From assembly GCA_963576475.1 (NCBI GenBank), contig OY754969.1, forward strand, positions 27,218,888 to 27,282,887: 64,000 nucleotides of DNA, read 5' to 3'. Below, one piece after another: positions 58,727 to 64,000 of the stretch. The notes under the pieces were generated by a model, which worked only from the letters and a program-made list of their open reading frames with translations, made no database searches and was not told the DNA's origin. A program made the position numbers and the translations under genes. Position 1 is the first letter of the stretch; every line of letters begins with the position of its first letter. This DNA is from Molanna angustata (taxonomy: Eukaryota > Arthropoda > Insecta > Trichoptera > Molannidae).

Positions 58727-59325
58727 TATATAGGTTTATAAAATTTCACAAGACTCTTAGTCTTATAATAGATACTGGTTTTGGTCTTAGTCTTACAGTG
58801 ACACATACAGGTACAGTCACGGTCTTACATACAAGACTTTCTTACATTCAAAACGTTTGCTCATAATTCACCGATAATATGAATTCATAAAAAATTTATA
58901 CATCGATATTTTACGTCACAACTAACAGAGTAAAAATCTTTAGTAGAAATCAGAATAATAAATTAATTATTAAAATTTTGTACGAGACATAATATATTTT
59001 CAGCTCTAATGTGTATACGAATCCGAATACCTATACAAGGGTAGATGAGTCAAGGTGGAATAATTGTAGAAATTATGGTATGTGGCCTTCCCACAACAAT
59101 CGGTAACTAGATAATAGCGTAGTTATTATATTGAAATAAAGACACACCGAAGAAAATATAAACATTGCTACTTCAGCATCGGAAATAATTTTGAGATATT
59201 CGGAAAAATGAGAAATGATTATTTTTATCTACATATATAAAAATGGATTTACGTATATTTGTTTGTTTGTATGTGGCCGATGGACTCCCAAACCAACCAT
59301 CCGATTGCGATGAAACTTTGGGAAT
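58727..59325. repeat. Second copy of the 12889-13485 segment
   Basis: The match begins at TATATAGGTTTATAAAATTT and ends at GATGAAACTTTGGGAATTT, with roughly ten differences noticed by eye over about 600 bp. It stops inside the Helitron sequence. Confidence 0.85.
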
Positions 59326-59495
59326 TTTGAATACTATCCTATCCTGACATACATACCTACATGTTTTATATAGAAATCAAAATATCTTAAAATGTATATA
59401 AATTTGTGTTTTAGTGTTTATAGTTTGGTTCGTATTCTTCAATTATACATATTATCGCAATCGACAGTTGGATCTCACGTGTTACATGCAACTAG

Positions 59496-59959
59496 TACAG
59501 TATAATATTCCTTTCAATAATCGAAAAAGGTGAACGAAATCGATCAGAGATGAATTCGGAAAAAATAATAAACCATGATTACTACTAATGTGATATGTGG
59601 GTATGTGTAAAAATATTTAAAAAATAATTTTAATATTATGATATAGGAATATTATCTTTTAATTGTCTCGATTACAATGAAACACCGAGATACAATAGGT
59701 AAGTATTATTGAGATTATTTTTGGATGTAGGAAATTATATATATGCAGAATAATATTGATAAGATAACATTTTTAGGTACCTATATGAAAATTCTTAATA
59801 CCTCGTCACTGAAACATTTAAACTGTGGGAGGAAAAAACAATTCTAGGTTAAACAAAAAATCTTGATTATTATTACCTACCTACCTACTTACTAATTGTT
59901 ATGAATTTTAAAGCATGGAAACGAAATCCTCGCCACTTTTCTTGGTGAGTTTTTTTTTA
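59496..59959. other. No recognisable feature
   Basis: AT-rich DNA with TACCTACCTACC near 59875. Nothing is assigned. Confidence 0.3.
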
Positions 59960-60235
59960 AAGAATGAAAATGTCCTTACATATACATTTTCATATATTAT
60001 ATTCTCTAAATTAAGCGTATGCTTATGTTATAGGAGAACGAAATCGGTCGTGGCAGGATTCGAACTCGCGACCACTGGATTACAAACCGCTCTGCCACCA
60101 CCCATCTTAGGAGTGAACCCCACCCTAGCCACCTCGACTCATTTCGTTAAATTACAGCACAAGCATTTATGCTTGATTTAAGGAATGTAGGAATATGTAT
60201 ATTATATCATTAATTTACTTATTATATAACAAGGG
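59960..60235 (-). mobile_element. SINE family 2 copy followed by an inverted SINE tail
   Basis: On the minus strand GGTGGTGGCAGAGCGGTTTG and GTCGCGAGTTCGAATCCTGC are the A- and B-box regions, followed by a tail to about 59960. Directly to the right (60119-60235) lies AAATTACAGCACAAGCATTT and TATGCTTGATTTAAGGAATG in plus orientation, a second tail. Two SINE copies therefore meet head to head. Confidence 0.65.
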
Positions 60236-60715
60236 CATTTGCTAATTCATACATCATAATGTATATCTTGTAAAAAAGAAAAAAGACACGAGCGTGAATC
60301 CATAAACAACTGTCTCGTCTCATGTGAAAGGACACTGAAAGTAAGTGGTATGGATAAACTTGATAAAATATCCTCAGTTAAAACTGTATTTAAAAAATTT
60401 ATTGTAGATTTTAATTAAAAACATTTGACACATTTATAAGTAATTTTAATACTGTAACTTAAGGTATGTAACATGTACTTGACCTTTTTGTATGGGAAAC
60501 TCAATGATAGCCTTTGGGCTAGTGAGATCCCAATTATTATTATGTAAAACTTTTCTAAAAAAAAATGCATAATTCATTGAACCTCATTGCTGAACACAGT
60601 ATGATGTTTTATTCGCTACTCTCACCACCACCCGCTCCGCATATGGGGACGGAATGATGTTATTTTGCTCCTTGTATTTTCAACTACCCGACTACTTACT
60701 CGAAAACGATATTAC
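60236..60715. other. No recognisable gene
   Basis: AT-rich DNA. The 60300-60540 piece ends GGGCTAGTGAGATCCCAATT with an ATTATTATTAT-like run and may be a LINE tail on the plus strand. Confidence is low. Confidence 0.3.
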
Positions 60716-60719
60716 TTAA

Positions 60720-60945
60720 CCCTTTGAACGCGTAAAGGCTTGTAAAAAACGTGACCTTTGGAAAAAAATATATATTCAAATAAAAACTTTGAACCCCCCC
60801 CCCCCCAAATATAACGTGACAACTATTTTTTTATGTATTAAATCAAGATATTGATTACAAAAAATTTAAAGGAATTTTATATATTTTATTGAAAATTTGC
60901 ATTTTTCAGATCAAATTTTATTTTTTGCTTAACGCGTTCAAAGGA
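60720..60945. mobile_element. piggyBac-type MITE, 226 bp, intact TTAA flanks
   Basis: CCCTTTGAACGCGTAAAGG at the left and the complement of AACGCGTTCAAAGGA at the right form about 14-bp inverted ends. TTAA lies exactly outside both (60716-60719 and 60946-60949). A 14-C run sits inside at about 60793-60806. There is no coding capacity. TTAA targets and CCC-type ends are specific to the piggyBac superfamily. Confidence 0.8.
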
Positions 60946-61277
60946 TTAAAGAGTGGAAACATTGTTTTCAGCCGATGCTTCACAGCTAAAAATAAAAATA
61001 CGCAAAAATCTAAAATCCAGAGAAGCTCGCGTCTAAGACAAAAATTAATATAGAAAATAATAGGAGTCAAATATCAATCCGAGCCACGAAGACCACCAAA
61101 CGAGGGTTATAGAGGGTCCCTCAATAAACCTACAGAACATTACAAAACTACTATAACATTTAAAATAATAATATAAATATAATCAACAATGAAAGGTCAT
61201 GAATAATAAGATATGAAATAGTATAAAAATACACACCTAGTACTTTATAGTCTAAGAAATAGCAACATCAAAAAACA
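60946..61277. other. No recognisable feature
   Basis: AT-rich DNA. Nothing is assigned. Confidence 0.3.
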
Positions 61278-62557
61278 ATTTTTAATGGCTGTTTTTTTTT
61301 ATATTCCCTTCTTTATTTTTCAAACCTATATAAATATAGGTATATGAAAAAGGTGTATCTGCCACCTATAGTAGTGGTTGCGTTTACCAATGCGCATCCC
61401 TTTTCTATATGTGAAAATTGCAGATTTTAGTATCATTTGTATCTTTGTAAGTACTTTTACTAAGATTTGTTCAACGCACACCCGGGTAGATTTATAAAAA
61501 ATCCTTTTTTTTATATTTCTTTTACATATTTCAGTAATACAAGGTTTTGTTCATTTTGATTTAAACATTTGATTCACTAGTACCATACGATAAATGAATA
61601 GTAATACAAAGTACATATTACACAAACGGATGGGTTTTATAGGTTCAAATAACATACAAGTAATCGAATATATTTATTATTGCATATGCGCAAACATTGG
61701 ATTTTTTTCCCTGTCGGGAGTCAAATATATTTTTTAACAGATTTTTAATTATCTCAATAGAGACGAAGTTGGAATATTTATTGTAGGAGAACCGGGAAAT
61801 CAAGGCACCTACAGGGCTTACGACCTGTCATCGGCGGGTTACGTGATCACTTTATGCGCTTGCGCAACGTTCACCAATTATGCCTTTTTAATGAGATCCC
61901 TATCAATTCAATTTTGGAAGTTCTATATATTGTAATACTGAAATTCTTTTCGCTTGAAAATAAGGAATTTTTACTACAGCCATCTGTGGGTGAAATTATG
62001 AACAACAATCTTATTATTTTTTATTTATTTTGTTGTAACGCCATCTATTGAGAGAATTGGTTTTTTGTAAATAATCAATAGATGGCGTTACAACAAAATA
62101 AATAAAAAATAATAAGATTGTTGTTCATAATTTCACCCACAGATGGCTGTAGTAAAAATTCCTTATTTTCAAGCGAAAAGAATTTCAGTATAACAATATA
62201 TAGAACTTCCAAAATTGAATTGATAGGGATCTCATTAAAAAGGCATAATTGGTGAACGTTGCGCAAGCGCATAAAGTGATCACGTAAACCAGCCGATGAC
62301 AGGTCGTAAGCCCTGTAGGTGCCTTGATTTCCCGGTTCTCCTACAATAAATATTCCAACTTCGTCTCTATTGAGATAATTAAAAATCTGTTAAAAAACAT
62401 ACAAGTACAAATTATATATTGAACTAATATTAAAATCTGTAATTTTCACCTATAAAGAAGATGTGCACTGATAAACGCAACCACTCCCACACTTACCTTT
62501 TTCATACCTATATTCAATATGAAAGAAAGTATATAAAAAAAAACAGCCATTATAAAA
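61278..62557. repeat. Large inverted repeat, about 1.28 kb
   Basis: The inner arms 61730-62051 and 62075-62397 are nearly identical in opposite orientation, around a 23-nt spacer. Differences are few (for example GGGTTACGTG versus GGTTTACGTG). Outside these, 61278-61440 pairs with 62450-62557 at lower identity (AATGGCTGTTTTTTTTT, GGTATATGAAAAAGGT, GTGGTTGCGTTTA). The left side has an extra 230-290 bp at about 61440-61729. Identical open frames at 61854-62051 and 62075-62272 are a consequence of the palindrome. Confidence 0.92.
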
Positions 62558-63109
62558 TGATTAATCGAAGTAGGTATCTCTCGGAGTATTACATATAGGA
62601 GGAATCTTACGTTGCTATTAGTAGGTACTTAAAAGTACTTTTGACAAAAACCATTGTTGCGATGATTTCGAAATGTGAATGTCATAATGCATTGGGCAAG
62701 TACCATAAAAAGCAAACAACAAACCTCACATTGTATCAGACAAGGCTGATAACATACTAAGTAAGTATCATTATTCTTGATAGTGTTCAGAGTTAATCAA
62801 GGACTATAGTTTCTGTCCTTTGTTGATATTAAAAGTACTAAGAGCAATATCATTTTGGTCTTACACTATGTAAATGCAAGAACTTGAAAGACTGAATTAC
62901 CTACACAATTAACGGAAGAAGAGTATTTAAAATGTCGTATCATTCATAGATACATTAAATCATTCTTGTATATTCGTCTCAAGAAACTTGGCTAGTTTAA
63001 TTTTGAGTGCCAATACATTTCATTTGACTAATAATTATTATTAAATTTAGTTTCTCAACCGATAATTCCTGATGAAGTTCCATATTTTTAAGTAAATAAT
63101 AGGTATGTA
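62558..63109. other. No recognisable feature
   Basis: AT-rich DNA. Nothing is assigned. Confidence 0.3.
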
Positions 63110-63250
63110 CCTACTTGGTTTTATTGAATCGTTGTGATTATTGAAGCGTTTCGTGCGAGGAATATCGTCTATCGTTATTCTGACGATGTGCCACGCACGA
63201 AACGCGTCTATAATCACATTAAGTATATCAATAGAACAAAACCAAGTATT
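63110..63250. mobile_element. Fold-back element with hammerhead-like core
   Basis: TACTTGGTTTTATTGAATCG and GTGATTATTGAAGCGTTTCG at the left are complementary to the right arm, which ends CAAAACCAAGTA. The arms are about 45 bp around a 40-nt centre. The plus strand of the centre and right arm carries CTGACGA...GAAACGCGTC. Confidence 0.65.
63180..63208 (+). ncRNA. Hammerhead-ribozyme-like motif
   Basis: CTGACGA (63180-63186) is followed by one T and a stem GTGC-CAC-GCAC, then GAAA (63199-63202) and the palindromic ACGCGT with a C. This order matches the minimal type I hammerheads with very short stem III reported in Penelope-like elements. The unpaired T between CTGACGA and stem II is not in the standard core, so activity is uncertain. 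Confidence 0.4.
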
Positions 63251-63344
63251 AATATAAGTAAGCGAATCATATAATCATTGTAATAATTGAATTATAGAAA
63301 AATTAAGATTAATTTTATTACTTTTAAGTAATGATTTTTGTAAT

Positions 63345-63430
63345 ACCCACATACAGGGGGTAAGTTCGGTCAAGCGGTGAAATCAAAACCCTCATGATTA
63401 CATATATCATGGATATAATTATCATATTGT
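63345..63430 (+). mobile_element. Single end of element family C
   Basis: CAGGGGGTAAGTTCGGTCAA and GCGGTGAAATCAAAACCCTC, then ATATATCATGGATATAATTA, match the left TIR of the element at 34820-36080. No opposite end is seen before the poly(T). Confidence 0.55.
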
Positions 63431-63498
63431 GATAAATAAATAATTAATTATTTTTATATTTTATTTTTATATGTTTGCTGGCCAAATACACATATTAT

Positions 63499-64000
<502 letters not shown>

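Noticed and set aside
61854..62272. Two identical 65-residue frames on opposite strands
   Set aside because: They are produced by the near-perfect inverted repeat. The sequence has no family motif, and duplication of the DNA explains the identity.

Overview
The window looks like intergenic, repeat-packed chromatin of an insect, most probably a lepidopteran. It is very AT-rich. It carries short CCTAA (TTAGG-type) telomere-like runs, many TAGGTACCTA-type tracts, tRNA-derived SINEs and many decayed 3' ends of non-LTR retrotransposons of kinds common in moths and butterflies. The assignment is inferred from recognised element families, not from a species marker. I see no conserved single-copy host gene. 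Two small open frames (28650-28850 minus and 43877-44078 plus) are the only weak host-exon candidates.

The one convincing protein gene is a piggyBac-family transposase on the minus strand (17092-19141). Joining exon 1 (19099-19141) to exon 2 (17092-18869) across a 229-bp GT-AG intron gives about 606 residues, with the aspartate triad and the C-terminal cysteine-rich domain intact. Nearby in sequence space are TTAA-flanked miniature elements with piggyBac-like behaviour (6689-7221, 11280-11979, 31131-31264, 60720-60945). None of their ends matches the palindromes near the transposase.

Layout. 1-9.7 kb: relics of RTE-like and jockey-like LINEs, several fold-back MITEs and a SINE. 10.1-10.85 kb: a perfect 12 x 64-bp array. 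11-17 kb: a SINE, a TTAA fold-back MITE and two Helitron-like elements, one with an internal purine-rich minisatellite. 17-19.2 kb: the piggyBac gene. 21-31 kb: LINE fragments, SINEs (one split by an insertion with a 10-bp target duplication), a TA-flanked MITE and the first copy of a Helitron/HINE-like family called B here. 34.8-36.1 kb: a B copy nested in a long-TIR element called C. 38.2-42.5 kb: two satellites, 16 x 70 bp and about 20 x 125 bp, the second with higher-order blocks. 42.6-57 kb: SINE and LINE tails, a dispersed family called R, and a head-to-tail MITE pair. 57.6-59.5 kb: a B copy interrupted by a 1.08-kb insert that holds about 440 bp of (AT)n plus a near-identical copy of 12.9-13.5 kb. 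60.7-64 kb: a TTAA MITE, a 1.28-kb inverted repeat, a fold-back with a hammerhead-like motif, and a 99-nt poly(T).

There is no operon-like cooperation between genes. The logic is layered transposition: LINEs insert 5'-truncated copies and may supply machinery for SINEs, Helitron-like units carry microsatellites and sequence segments, piggyBac-type transposase may move TTAA MITEs, and local duplication builds the satellites. Such a composition fits heterochromatin or a W-like/low-recombination region, but this cannot be settled from the window alone.
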